A stretch of 64,000 nt of DNA, taken from Psococerastis gibbosa (taxonomy: Eukaryota; Arthropoda; Insecta; Psocodea; Psocidae). Shown piece by piece: positions 1-11,819 of this stretch. Location: assembly GCA_963971405.1 (NCBI GenBank), contig OZ020489.1, positions 10,106,001 to 10,170,000 of the forward strand, read 5' to 3'. Each line of letters starts with the position of its first letter. Within the stretch, counting starts at the first letter, position 1. The notes under the pieces are model-generated. The model was not told where the DNA came from and did not search any database. It saw only the letters and a program-made list of their open reading frames with translations. Both the position numbers and the translations under genes were made by a program.

Positions 1-1380
1 TGAATTACAGCTCTGCGATCGAAATTCAGGACCATAGAATACAAAATGAGTTCGACATTTCTCAGAAGTAGAAGTTAAGTTTGACTAGTAGAACTCAAGA
101 AATGGAAAAAAGAGTAGACCTATGAACACACGCAAATCAGTCGATCCAATTAGGTATTGTACAGTAGACTCGAAAGAAACTTTTAAATGACTTACAACTA
201 ACACAAAAAATACCCCTTGCTCAATTTTATTGTGAACACCTAGGTTTTCTCTTTCGGGTGTTTCGGTGATCTACTGCTGTTGCATCCCGCCACAAATAAA
301 ACAAAGAGTCTAAAATAAAAACAGGTACCATAAAAAACCATGGCGCCGGTCAGTGGAGAGCGCGCGCTAACCAAGTACACAACACCATCCAGCACAAACT
401 GAAGGCAAGAACGCAGGGACCCGGCGACCTTGGGCCACGCCCACATTGCAAACTATGGTCCCCAAAAGTTGCGTCACATGGATACGTACGGGGAGCAATG
501 GTCTCCGATAGATAAGACAACCCCCCCCCCCCCCCCCCTGAAGTGGGTGTATACAGGCTAGTGAGAATAATTGCATTCCCATGATTTATAGAGCAGTTCT
601 ATCCTATAGTGCATACTTCACCTAGGTCAGGCCGCACTAGAGTTCTATACACAGTAGGTGAAATGGGACATTTGGGTGCGCAAGAAAGATGTTTTGGCCC
701 CTGGCCCCCTTTTCAATGGCTGGTCATATGTGGCATTACGTGGGCCCATGGTTCTAAAAGTATTTTGTCCCATCTCCCCTACATAGAACTCAAGGTCGCA
801 CTTTTGCAGCATAAAATAATACAGAAGCGGTTAATGGAGTTTAAGATTTTTTTTCCAGCGGAGAGGGTTGCCACTGGAAAATAAAATGTTTACTTTTGTA
901 CACCACTATAGTAGTAGATCTAGTGCGCTCAAATGAACCTAGAACTGAAAAGGAACAACGAGAGAGCTGGATGATGATATGTACTATGTAGGGAGTTGCT
1001 GCCAACCACAATAACACAGTTAACCAGCTGAGAAGTACGTTTCAGATAACACGCTGGTTAGCTTGGTTATCGGGTTCCGCGAGTGTTAGCTTAACTTGAT
1101 ACAACACACTTAGCTTCGAGTCCCACACTTGCTACATTTTCTATACATTATATTATTAAAACAGAATAGTAGCCAGGGTACAGCAAACTGCCCCCCCCCC
1201 CCCTAAGAAGCTGGTATCTCTCAGTCATGGGCTATATCACTTGCCAACATTTCGGAGCAGGGAGTCCTCTAGCTAGGGTCGCATCTCCAAGTAGTTGAGC
1301 CCTAATCACTATCAAGTGCCAAGCAATCCAAACTAAACCATTGCATTGCCAGATTCTCACTCACGTGCTAGTACTGCATG
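1..1380. other. No gene recognised; poly-C tracts
   Basis: No coding region is convincing here; the short open frames lack recognisable motifs. Two cytosine runs stand out, 18 C at 521-538 and 13 C at 1191-1203. A stretch near 1045-1115 resembles a transposon end and is listed separately. Confidence 0.5.
1045..1115. mobile_element. Relic resembling the right end of the Harbinger element
   Basis: This stretch shares a gapped match with 44036-44110, just inside the right terminus of the intact Harbinger element. Both contain ACGCTGGTTAGCTTG, then an ATCGGGTT core, then CTTGATA-AACACACTTA. No terminal inverted repeat or partner end was found nearby, so it is probably a fragment of a related copy. 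Confidence 0.4.
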
Positions 1381-1383
1381 TTA

Positions 1384-1778
1384 GGCGGGGATTCCACCGA
1401 CCGGCTAGGGCTAAATACAAAAACAGTGACGTGGTAGCAGACATTCAAGACTTAGGTGGCGTTTCCACCGACCTCGCATTGCAGAATGCAAATGACATTG
1501 ACGGAAACGTTTGTTTTCCTCTATGCCATAGTTAAAATTGATCAATGATCATACAGTAACATCACAAACAAACAAACTAAAATTAAAAAATGGCGTCATG
1601 GGATATATTAAGTACAAACATTTTAATAGATTTCTATAAAAAGAAACATTCTAATTTCCGTCAATGTTATTTGCATTCTGCAATGCGAGGTCGGTGGAAA
1701 CCCCGCTTAAGTCTTGAATGTCTGCTACCACGTCACCGTTTTTGTATTTAGCCCTAGCCGGTCGGTGGAATCCCCGCC
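1384..1778. mobile_element. Palindromic Harbinger-type MITE (outer)
   Basis: Non-autonomous foldback element flanked by TTA on both sides (1381-1383 and 1779-1781), the three-base target duplication typical of PIF/Harbinger elements. The termini GGCGGGGATTCCACCGACC and its complement at 1760-1778 are near-perfect inverted repeats, and the arms continue through the TTCAAGAC motif. A related smaller element sits exactly at its centre of symmetry (1455-1706). Confidence 0.75.
1455..1706. mobile_element. Inner Harbinger-type MITE nested in the outer one
   Basis: A 252-bp palindrome whose ends (GGTGGCGTTTCCACCGACC at 1455, complement ending 1706) match the outer element's termini with substitutions. 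It is flanked by TTA at 1452-1454 and 1707-1709. Removing it restores the symmetric centre of the outer element, GACTTAAGTC. Its arms include a shared segment with GCATTCTGCAATGCGAGG. Confidence 0.75.
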
Positions 1779-2189
1779 TTATCCGATGGGCTAGGACGAT
1801 GCCACGCCAATATTCTGACTAACAGAATGCTTATAAACAACCTAAGCGCCGCATCGGGGGAAACCACTTTATAGAAGATAAATGGACCATTGACCTATCT
1901 CAAACACGCCCCAGTGATACGGCAGGGATCTGTAACACCTATACTTTGCATTTGAGGAGCAAACTTTCAAAACGTCACAAATCCATGAAAATTAAAAATT
2001 GATTTTATCATCGAATTTCCTGAAGATGGGTTGAATCAGTATTGATAATCAAAACAAAAACAAAAATTTTTAACCCAGTCATCTGCAGGGTTAAAATCTT
2101 ACATTCCCGTTATAATAAAGCCGAAATAATTATGTTTTTCGTGTTTCCTGAACATTTTAAGAAAATTGATTAGTGCCGTCTTGAAAGTT

Positions 2190-2800
2190 TGCTCCTCATT
2201 TGCTAACGTTGGTCACGTGACCATAGCTACTATACGCGCAATTTAACGTCTTGAGCTCTCGCCACAAATAATTTAGCACGGGGAATCCCCTCTAACCAAA
2301 GACTAAATGGACTTTTGTCGTATCTCTCACTTACGTGCCACAGCGATACGGCAGGGAATTGTAACACCTCATTGCATTTGCCGACGTTGGTCACGAGACC
2401 ATAGCTACTATACGTGCACTTTAACGTCGTATCTCCTAGTCTTGAGCTCTCCCCAATAATAATTCACCACGGGGAATCCCCTCTAACCAAAGACTAAATG
2501 GACTATTGCCGTATCTCTCACTTACGTGCCACAGCGATAAGGCAGGGAATTGTAACACCTCATTGCATTTGCCGACGTTGGTCACGAGACCATAGCTACT
2601 ATACGTGCACTTTAACGTCGTATCTCCTAGTCTTGAGCTCTCGCCTACAATAATTCAGAACGGGGAATCCCCTCTAACCTAAGACTAAATGGACTATAGC
2701 CGTATCTCTCACTCACGCGCCTCAGTGATACGGCAGGGTTAATGGAAATGTCATGCCTGGTACTATGCGTTTGTTGACGCTGGTCACGTGACTCTAGCTG
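2190..2800. repeat. Tandem repeat, about 191-bp unit, roughly three copies
   Basis: The marker GGGGAATCCCCTCTAACC recurs at 2280, 2471 and 2662, giving a 191-bp period. Each unit also carries CGGCAGGGAATTGTAACACC, a GTTGGTCACG-GACC motif and TTGAGCTCTC. The outer units are diverged, and a further degraded trace lies around 1915-1945. This is a satellite-like array rather than coding sequence. Confidence 0.8.
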
Positions 2801-3800
2801 CCCCATACACTTCAAGGACAACGCCCACTTGCCAACCTTGGCAGTCCGCGACGGCGACCTAACAGGTCTGCGCGCGGCTAGCTTAAAATATACAAACAGG
2901 GCTGGACAAAGCATAAAAAATAACGAATTTTATATTTTTTTTTACTGCGAAAGAAATGCAGTAGCAAGGCAAAATAACGGACGTTTTTAAATACATTGTA
3001 ACAGATGAGCGCGTTTATGCACTGTCGTCCTTTTTGAACAGCTCCTCCGTTTTCGCCCGTGTCTAAAACTTGTCGCAGTGTTTTAGACACGGACGACAAA
3101 CGACAAAGCGACGGACGTCTGCTCAAAGTACACGGTGGTATATGGCAGACGCACGACATACGCAGGTTTCCTGAAAATCATCTACTGAAAATGAGAATCG
3201 ATGTACCAACTCCGGCCGAATTGCAATAGTGCCCTTAAACGTGACAAAAAGTTCGTCAAATGAACTGATCGACATTCTCATGTTAGTTATGTAATTAAAG
3301 AACTTGTCATCATGTTCTCTTAGTAGCCCATACAGATTCCTATTAGCACCGTCTGAGTATCTGGCACTGTTTATAGAGTGGACAGACCATCTCCTTTTAC
3401 GTTGGTAGCACTGTCAATAACAATATCCTCCTTTGCAAAACAGAAAATCTAAACGCACGACATAAACTTTGATGTCTGTTATTTTGTCGTCCATACGAAA
3501 ACGCATGCATAAAAGAGTTCTTAAGGGGTCCACAAATAGTGCTTTTGTCCGGACAGTACTCGCCATGACAACATGGTCCTACGTGCACCATGACAGCTTT
3601 GCAATGTAGAAACTCAGCACGAAAGCTAGGGGCCATTATCCGGGAGTAATATCCTAATCAAACTGGCAACACTGTCCCATGCGCACCCCTAATGCCATTG
3701 AACAGTCTCATGAAGCAATGAGCGCCAGGTCCATAAAAATCGTTAGAATTCATTGGAATCCGGGCCTATTGAACAAAGAATAGGTACGAGTGGACCTGTA
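2801..3800. other. No gene recognised; one strong hairpin
   Basis: No coding region can be supported. A perfect 13-bp stem with a 10-nt loop lies at 3057-3092 (CCGTGTCTAAAAC pairing with GTTTTAGACACGG). The open frames on the minus strand around 2645-3160 and 3397-3636 show no family motif. Confidence 0.4.
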
Positions 3801-3804
3801 CATG

Positions 3805-4235
3805 CTTTCCTAATTATCGATAAGTATAGGTAAGAGATAATTATGAGTAATGGGGAAAATTGTCCTCAGGTTAAATTTCGGTTGCTTCGACATTCCCTAT
3901 CCCAAAGCACTAAATTAATCGAATTGCACTGCATAGAATGGGCGTCTTTTTTATTTTTGGGAAACTAACACCCCCACAAAATTAAGTTAGCCGAAAATAA
4001 AAAAAAAATGGTTCGGAGATATGATTTTAGGTGAACCTATATGCAAAATTTCATCAACAGCCACTGAGTAGTTTGACCAGAAATTAACGAATGGACAGAC
4101 CGACCGACTTTTTGTAAAAAAAAAAAAAAAAGTTTTGGGTTCCTCGGAACGTGTAAATCCGTTAAAATCTCGAAATCAAAAATATCACAAAAGCTTTCCT
4201 TATACTAACGTATACATAGGAAACCAAGAAGTCAC
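3805..4235. repeat. Dispersed repeat family, shortened copy
   Basis: Shares several blocks with 4823-5465 and 21081-21917: an opening CATGCTTTCC, a middle block with AAATTGAGTTAG-like sequence, and a closing block with GACAGACCGACCGAC and CTTTCCTTATACTA. The copy is internally deleted compared with the one at 21 kb. The opening GCTTTCC and closing GGAAA could be terminal inverted repeats, although the internal GTAGTTTG/CAGACCGACC block also resembles retrotransposon tails known from arthropods. Confidence 0.55.
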
Positions 4236-4822
4236 AACACAATCAGTTTATATCACACATGCACCCCTAATGTCATTCCACAGCCTTGCATCTCAGCGTG
4301 AACTCTAGGTCACATGTAACGGGAGAGCTGTAACATTGGTCTCCCCTGCACAAAATGGCAACCTTGCCGCAGGCCTGCAATGCGACAATCATAATCCCAA
4401 TGGATATATCTGGGTGTGGTCGGGCAGGTGCTGTTACCCAAGAACCGAGACACGACCTATCAAATTAGCCATAAAAAACACCGTGACAACCAAGGCAAGG
4501 CCTAAGCACTGGCCGAGGATCTCACAACACGACGAACCACGAAAGGTCTAGCATGCACAGTATTAAGACGATTCACCATGGATGGATAAAGTATGTAGAA
4601 TTGTAGATGCACCGGAGATTACCTAATCACTATTAAATAGACATCAGTGTTCAGAAAATAACATTATTGTACTGACACTTTATTGGTAAACAATCACTTC
4701 AGATGTCCACCGACTAGCATCAATAATTAGTGATCATAGCAAAACCGCCTGATGTAAACGGTATTAGCAGAAGAGTTCTATAGATAGGAATTAATGCTAC
4801 GTGTGGCTCTCACGAAAGACTA

Positions 4823-5465
4823 AAGAACCGGTCCCGAGTTTACTCGAACATGCTTTCCAATTCATCAATAAAATTAGCAGATAGATAATATGAGTAATTC
4901 CGTAGTAAATAATTATTCTATGGTTAAATTTTGGATCCCTCGACATCCCCTATCACAAAGCACTGAATTGATCGATAGGGTTGCATATTCTAGAACAGGC
5001 CGACCAATACATTACAGCACAGTAATAATGGTAGGGTACCTACGCAATATATTGGAGCGTGAATTTTCCATAATTTCTAAAAAAAATAATAGTTTTTTTT
5101 TGCACAAAACCAAATATTTGTTTGGGAAAGTAACCTGTTGGGTTTTGTAATTATATTTAATACCGAAAACATACCAGAAGGTAGAAATCACCGAAAAAAA
5201 AGGTTCCACAAAAAAAATATTTTTTAGTCATTTTTCATAATTATTGCCTCATATTTATTTTGTTACCCCCAGGAGCAAACTATTAAGGGGCAGGGGGCCC
5301 ATTCCGTGGTGTTTGCATTCATAGCAACTACAATATACTGTATGTGAATTTAAAAGAAATCATACGAGCAGTTTTTGAGAAATAATTTTTTTTAACCGTT
5401 TTTTGGGGATAAAATCCTCCTAAATTGAGTTAGACCAAATATAAAAAAATTGTCCCGTCTAGAAC
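4823..5465. repeat. Dispersed repeat family, copy lacking the right end
   Basis: Begins like the 21-kb copy (GAACCGGTCCCGAG, CATGCTTTCCAATT) and runs in parallel with it through the CCCCAGGAGCAAACTAT block and the AAATTGAGTTAG block. It stops before the CAGACCGACC block. The 86-aa open frame across it is not supported as a gene. Confidence 0.55.
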
Positions 5466-5721
5466 ACTGCTTTAGTTGGCATGTTGTGGTTAACAACATG
5501 CCCGACAGCCGCGTTTCCCCCTACCAATGAAGGCAGACTAGTTAGGCTTCGGTAGATCATAGTATAGACGGAAAATTCAAACCTCGACCAGCCGTTTCTT
5601 AGTCCAGTTCTTAACCAACTGCACTATTCCGGATCCAGAGAAGAAAATCAAATCAATGCTGGTCAACACTGAAAAACGATGCTACATAGCAGGGGTTCCA
5701 GAACTGTGGTCCACAGACATA

Positions 5722-7219
5722 CAGTCATGGAAAAAATAATAAGAACGTGGAGCTTTTCACTATTTTCTCTGGAACTATGAGAGATTATTGCACCAAACTT
5801 GAACACCACTACCTAGAGGTACTTCATTACGGTTACCATCAGTTATAAGCAATGCTTACTTCATTTAGAATTGAAGATAGTTGAAAATGGCTGGCAAAAG
5901 TAATAAGAACGCGAGATTTATTTTGTTTATATGGGCAATGACACGATACATTTTTCGCTACTCCGCTGTTAATAAGTTAAAACAGTGTACTTCTGAAGAT
6001 ATGGAGCGATCACAGTATTGCTCGGCCGAAGAAGGACGCTTCATCTTACTTCTTCAGAAAGAAGGGAGAAATGACGGAAATAAGCCATCTCTTACAAAGA
6101 TAGGAAGAAATAATTTTTCGAGCTTTGAAACAAGACCCAAAGAGTGCTACCCGAGGGCTGAATGTGGAAGACAACACCGTATTTTGACCAATAGCTCTTA
6201 AGGATTTCGAAGGAGACACCATTTGCAAATTCTCGAGACCTGAAAAAAATGCCTAAACGCTCCCAGCAGCGAACGAAGTACTAAGGGACGGTTACTTGAA
6301 ACCTCCATACCCAGTCGATCTCCAAGAAATGTTCTACTTCCATCTTAAAAGAAAATACAGACTGTCTTGCCTTCGTATCGAAGAACTGTGATAGGGGGAC
6401 ATGGCGCAATGTCTTGTGGGGCGATGAAACAAAATCTATCTCTTCGGTGCTTTTAGAAAACGGGTTTCAGAAGACCGCCCAATGCTGCTTTCAATCCCGG
6501 GGACCCTGAAAAGACCGTAAAGTTCGGTGGCAGTAAAATCTTGGAGTAGGGCTGTTTCTCTTACTGTGGAGTTGGCCCAATACATCCTATAGAAGATATC
6601 ATGACGAAGGAGAGGTACGGAGACATACTCCAAGACGTAATGCCACCCTATGCTGACGAGAAAATGCCAGTAAAACGGGTTTTTCAGCAGGAAAATGACC
6701 CCAAGAAACTGGTGAAGTAGTGGTTTGTGGAGAATCGATGTTTTACCGCGGTCAGCGCAGTCACCCGGCTTCAACCCCATCACAATCTTGTGGAATGGCC
6801 TGACGAGCAATCTACCCAATGAAAAAATTTCGAAGAAGGAAATACTGTGGCTTGAAGTGAAGAAGACCCGGTAGATGATACCCATCATTGTATGTCAATA
6901 CCTGATGGTGCTGTCGATGAATAACCGTACAATGCTGTAATGCCGAAGTGAGCAGACCACTAAGTGTTAGTTTAATGGAAGTTCTTGCATAATAAATCTA
7001 AAAATTGGAAAATGTTTGACCGCGTTCTTATCATTTTTGCCCGCCATTTTCAACTATCTTCAATTCTTGGAGGAAGTAAGCATTGCTTATAACTGATGGT
7101 AACAGTAATGAAGTACCTCTAGGTAGTGGTGTTCATGTCCAAGTTTGGTGCCATTATCTCAAATAGTTCCAGAGAAAATAGTGGAAAGCTCCGCGTTCTT
7201 ATTATTTTTTCCATGACTG
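5722..7219 (+). mobile_element. Tc1/mariner element with about 190-bp terminal repeats
   Basis: Flanked by TA dinucleotides (5720-5721 and 7220-7221). Ends CAGTCATGG and CCATGACTG are complementary, and the inverted repeats extend for about 190 bp. Each arm carries an outer and an inner copy of an AATAAGAACG motif (5738 and 5901 on the left, with complements on the right), an IR/DR arrangement known from Tc1-like elements. The coding interior is decayed. Confidence 0.85.
5981..6960 (+). pseudogene. Decayed Tc1/mariner transposase
   Basis: Fragments of a Tc1-type transposase are spread over several frames of the plus strand. Near 6384 the frame reads RGTWRNVLWGDETKS, matching the family's SDE/GDE block around the second catalytic region. 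Near 6601 it reads MTKERYGDILQDVMPP, and near 6683 the degraded QQENDPKK, the family's QQDNDPKHT motif with a substituted Asp. Stops and frameshifts separate these blocks, so the gene is dead. The minus-strand open frame across 6436-6888 is a shadow. Confidence 0.75.
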
Positions 7220-8301
7220 TATATCACGCGGTCCACGGACCCAAGTAAAAAATAAGAAAATAAAACAGATGAGATATTGGAAATTTGAAGTAAAATACAG
7301 TCTTGGCACTGAACTACAATATAAAACAAGTTCATATAAAACAATAATTTTATTACCAAAAGATTGATACACTTACGGTTACTTTTCGACATAATCACCG
7401 AAGAGAATGAGACATTTGTCATATCTGTGGACAAGCTATTCTCTACCCCCTACAAATAAAGTTGCCACCAATGAATTCAAGTAGACTTTGGCGTTGGTTT
7501 GAAGGTCCTCATTGGTTTGAAAGCGCTTCCCACCAAGCCACGTCTTCAGTTCAGATGAAATTGCGTTCACTTTCATTTCATTCCTAAACTGAATTCAATG
7601 AAAATGAATTCCAGTAGTCCTTGGCATTGGTTTGAACGTCCTTATTGGTTTGAAAGCGCTTCCCACCAAGCCATGTCTTCAGTTCAGATGAAATTTGCTT
7701 TCACTTTCGTCTTTTTCCTGAACAGAAAACGCGGCTTGGTGGGAAGCGCTTTCAAACCAATGAGGACCTTCAAACCAACGTCAAGGACTACTTGAATTCA
7801 TTGGCGGCAACTTTCTTTGTAGAGGGTAAAGAAAAGCTTGTCCTCAGATTTAACAAATGTCTCAATCTCTTTGGTGATTATGTCGAAAAGTAACCGTAAG
7901 TGTATTAATCTTTTGGCAATAAAATTATTGTTTTATATGAACTTGTCTTTTATTTATAGCCTATCGGAGGTTTAAAAAAATGACTCGTATATGGTGGTCC
8001 ACGGAAAATCATAAAATAATCTAGTGGTCCATGGACCAAAAAAAGGTTGGGAACCCCTGCTATGTAGTGACAATTTGCGGGGCCTAGCGTACGATTTAAG
8101 TATATAGATTACATAACCAACAGCATTGACAATAGAGGTCGACAACCAAATGGCTCCTTGATAAGATATGCCCAATACCCCAAAACTATCATCATGTCTT
8201 ATCCGTACTCAACCTCATGATTTCTAATTTGAAATGAACTGATACAAAGTACATTAATTCTGTCTGTAGATGCTTAACTATTTACCAGCTTTAAACGGCT
8301 T

Positions 8302-9308
8302 TAAGAGTGTACAGCCCGTAGGAAATTGGCAGCCCGAAATGTACCGTAAAAGCGCCTAAATTGGGTCAATTTTCAATGAATTTTTCAACTCTTGAAATTG
8401 TTTGTTGTAATATTTCAGTTATTGACGTTAATACATAGCAGCACGCACACGAGATTTAGCAGGAGTCTAGTTTTTCGAATAGAATGGTCCCACTAAGAAT
8501 AAAAAATTAAAAAGACAGACCCAATTTGGACTCTAAGGGTGGGTAATTTGGGTCACTGAAAGAACCCATTCTTAACTAGTGCCCTCCCTCTTGTACCACA
8601 GTTAAGCGCTACGCGCCTCATTTAGGTTACTCTTAAAACTATTCGAGAATGTCCAAATAAACATTATTCAATAATATTAGCGGCAAAATGGATAGCTTTT
8701 CTCAGTAATTGCCTACAACTGAAGTTATTTCAGGGTTCTTGGAATTCAAATATTTCAAATTTAACTAGGAATTAACATAAACTAACTTAGCATTATAGGA
8801 GTGCCTCACTTTTGCAATTATTTGCTTCAGTTATTGTCCTGTGTTTACAGACATCAACATCGCCATGATGATTGTCGGTGGTTCTAGAATAAATTTTTTT
8901 AAACATTTTAGCACGCTGACCCAAAATACACTCTCTGACCCAATATAGGTGGTTTGACGGTAATACTTTTTATTTGTTATTTAATTAACTAAGTATGTTT
9001 AATATTAAAGATTTGGCTCATCAAAGTTGCAGAAGACTACATCATGCATCATATTATAAGAGATTTTTCATTTTCGAAATTGTAGTTTTTTCATAAATAA
9101 AAAATAACTATTCACGTATATAATCGATTTTATAAAATAAAAAAAACTACAATTTCGAAAACTAAAAATACCTTATTATATAATGCATGAAGTAGTCTTC
9201 TACAACTTCGATGAGCCAAATCTTTAATAACATGCTTAGTTAATTAATTAAAAAATAAAAATTATTAAATTTCGGGCTGCCACTTTCCTACGGGCTGTAC
9301 ACTCTTAA
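8302..9308. mobile_element. Palindromic MITE with AGAGTGTACAGCCCGTAGG ends
   Basis: Terminal inverted repeats AAGAGTGTACAGCCCGTAGG (8303) and CCTACGGGCTGTACACTCTT (complement, ending 9307). The inner arms are long and near identical, e.g. GATTTGGCTCATCAAAGTTG at about 9010 and its complement at about 9210. A second, uninterrupted copy lies at 30066-30450. The extra length here comes from another element inserted in the left arm. Confidence 0.85.
8342..8962. mobile_element. Second MITE inserted in the palindromic MITE
   Basis: Starts TACCGTAAAAGCGCCTAAAT and ends with the complement of TACCGTCAAACCACCTATAT, followed by TTGGGTCA on both ends. It is absent from the matching position of the copy at 30 kb, so it is a later insertion. 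It carries repeated TGACCCAA-type motifs. No coding capacity is seen. Confidence 0.75.
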
Positions 9309-9309
9309 A

Positions 9310-10324
9310 AGTAAAGAAACGGTACGAGTGATCCCGTACTTGCTTCTTCCGTCATTGTGAAAAACTAATTGTTTAAGTTTTACGTTAAAACATAAAAAAG
9401 TGAGTGTGTGTACTTATGTACGCGCATGAGAAGTTATACTTCTTTGGCATCAATAAATAATACGTACGGATTGTTAATTATCGGATTACACTACTTTTCC
9501 ACAACGCTCAATTTTTCATGAAATTTCGATCAGAGCTATAAATGAGTTGCTATAAAGCAGTAGAAACGCTCCACCACATTTTGATAAATAGTATGTAGCG
9601 AGCACTAGCACCGTTTGGGCACGGTTTTTGAAGGCGTGAACAAATTGGACGACAAGGTTAGCGCCGGCCACAACCACAAATTATGCATTAAAATGAAGAG
9701 AATATTATTTTATTTTTGGCATCTCATTTATGACGGATGTTACGTAGAAATTCGACTTTACATATAAAACGCGTAATGGGGGTGTCTGGTTTCTCCTAAC
9801 AAAGCACTATATGGTTGCATTACTTTGGATCCGCGTCATTTTAATAAATTGCCAGATGAACTGCATCGGTTCAATAGGGGTATTGATAAAACGGCTAAGG
9901 CTTTATTTCTCAAACTTATAGACCTAACATTAAAAAAAATTATGTCGTTTCCTTGATCTAGAATAGTTATATTGTATTATTAGTTATATAAGCTATTGTA
10001 GTCAAATAAGTTATATATAATAGTAATTTAATAATTAATTTTAATTTTTTTAATTTCGCTCGATGAGAAAAATATTGCAGTTGATGAGCGATGGACATGT
10101 GTTCAGACAAACCGCTCGGTTCTTGAACTGTACTGATTGTATTTTCCATAGAATAAAATAATTAGAAATAAAAAAATCCACTATTCAGCTCACTTTCTCT
10201 TCCTATTCTATTGTATACAAACAGTATTTATTTTCAAATGAAACTAAACATTTTATAGTTTGTTTTGGGCTTAAAAATTAACAAGTTTTTGAATAATCAG
10301 TAAACATTTCTAAATATATCAAAC
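9310..10324. other. AT-rich spacer, nothing recognised
   Basis: No coding region, RNA gene or transposon end was recognised. The stretch is AT-rich, with long A and T runs toward 9960-10320. Confidence 0.4.
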
Positions 10325-10750
10325 ATGGGACTAAAATTATTGCTTCAGGCCATCCCGTATTTTGGCACAAAATCGCCACCTCCAGACACATACAGCCAGG
10401 TCAGAATATTCCTTCAACAACAAAATGGCAAATATTTTCCCAACATGGCACCCAACCTGGGTAAAGTCTTCGGATCCATCGAGAATATTCTCAAATTTTG
10501 GAACACACTAGCATGCTCCATATTTTGGATCTTCGCCATTTATGTCATCATGAAACTTTGCTGTATTTTTTTCGAAATCACAAGAATTATAGAGAGGTAC
10601 GACCCCTACAACTACGAGCCGAGACCAGCCCTGGAAGGGGAGCAACGTCTAAATTGGAGCCAGTGTCAGGTCATGAGACTAAGGAATAGATTGCGAGGTT
10701 TATCACAAGTGGAATGGCGACCTTCGGGAGATGGCAACAGTTTTCTGTGA
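10325..10750 (+). CDS. Hypothetical 141-aa single-pass membrane protein
   Basis: An open frame with ATG at 10325 and TGA at 10748. I do not recognise the family. The N-terminal 55 residues are polar with a Pro-rich turn (KSPPPDT). Residues about 60-83 are strongly hydrophobic (TLACSIFWIFAIYVIMKLCC) and could span a membrane. The C-terminal 55 residues are charged, with RYDPYNYEP and an Arg-rich RLRNRLRGL segment. No intron, operon-like neighbour or transposon end clearly frames it. It may be a genuine small gene, an exon, or a coding remnant of an unrecognised element. Its length and amphipathic layout favour coding over chance, but only weakly. Confidence 0.35.
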   Translation: MGLKLLLQAIPYFGTKSPPPDTYSQVRIFLQQQNGKYFPNMAPNLGKVFGSIENILKFWNTLACSIFWIFAIYVIMKLCCIFFEITRIIERYDPYNYEPRPALEGEQRLNWSQCQVMRLRNRLRGLSQVEWRPSGDGNSFL

Positions 10751-11819
10751 ACCAGCTGAGTAACCATTTACAAGCGGTTTTGGCAATACACTTAAATTTG
10801 TACCAATTTGGTTTTTGCCTTATCAGCGGCCCAATCATGGCGATTTTAATACGGGAGGTAATATAATACCATGTCACGTGATGGTATTATTTCAATTTTG
10901 TTTAAATAAATGAACAGTAAATTTCAGATTTTTTTAATTTTTGATGTTGGTAATCGTCGCAAGAGTGCTAAACGCGGAAAATTCAAATTGTGTCTATTTA
11001 AGCAATTGAATGATGTTCGGCTGTATTTTTGTTGAGTTTCTTAATTTTTTTCTGCCTTAGATTTAGACAAATTACTTATAATTCTTATAGATTAATGTAT
11101 TATTTATTATTATTAATATATGTTCATATATTATATATTTCAATATTAAAACTTGTTCATTTAATGTTTATTTCTAGGGCGATATGTTAACATTTTGCTA
11201 TTTTTATTTATATTTGCTACGGCAACGTCGCGTGAGGCCCCAATGACATATCAGGCAATGTAACTCCAACTAACCCTTCGTTATAAGTGATAAAACGTGA
11301 ACGGTATTATATAAGCATAAATACATTTCGGGGTCACTCCTTCAAAACCCAACAGGTAGTCTTAATCCCTATGAGCCATCTATTCTATAGTATTATCTCA
11401 ATATCTCAAATACGCTTTTCAACCATACGTCAACATTTAAATGGGGCAACTATAATCAGCATAAAGGTGAAAGACCTTAAAATAGTACCAGGCTACAAAA
11501 CAATAAGTCGGCAAAATCAGACGCCACTATTCTGCACCTAACTGCCCTTCCTTATCCTCTAGCTAGATGTTGCAGGGCACCTAATGAGCAAGTCGGTATG
11601 CGAGCGAACACCTAACAGCTGCCACATAATACGGTTCAGTCACGCACCCACCGCACAGATAGGAAAACCGGAGCCGGTTGTAAGATACAGGTAGTGAAGC
11701 AAATTCGGAAACGGAAGCCGAAACGTAAAAATGGTAGAAAACGGTAGATGCAGGTGGAATGTAAATAATTACTTTGTGTTTAATTACAAAGTCATGACTA
11801 CCTTCAGAAACGTCTCCAC
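10751..11819. other. Non-coding stretch with a fragment of a repeat end
   Basis: Around 10825-10880 the motifs CATGGCGATTTTAATAC and TAATACCATGTCACGTGATGG recur in inverted form at 30636-30700, and a relative occurs at 33031-33205. The rest shows AT-rich spacer. An 84-aa open frame at 11287-11541 has no recognisable motif. Confidence 0.4.

Larger units (their letters stand above)
5691..8059. mobile_element. hAT-like foldback element, interrupted by a Tc1
   Basis: Starts CAGGGGTTCC at 5691 and ends with the complement GGAACCCCTG at 8050-8059. Flanking octamers CTACATAG and CTATGTAG agree at 6 of 8 positions, consistent with an aged hAT target duplication. With the Tc1 (5722-7219) removed, almost the whole element is one palindrome centred near 7636. 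Matching arm segments include CACTTACGGTTACTTTTCGA near 7371 and its complement near 7886. The centre contains a direct repeat (about 7475-7570 and 7602-7700). No transposase is encoded, so this is a non-autonomous copy. Confidence 0.7.

Noticed and set aside
6436..6888. 150-aa minus-strand open frame
   Set aside because: It overlaps the decayed Tc1 transposase whose plus-strand motifs (WGDETKS, QQENDPKK) are recognisable.
10325..10750. Endogenous viral membrane protein
   Set aside because: A hydrophobic segment alone is not evidence; no viral replication or capsid gene is near, so it stays as a hypothetical protein.
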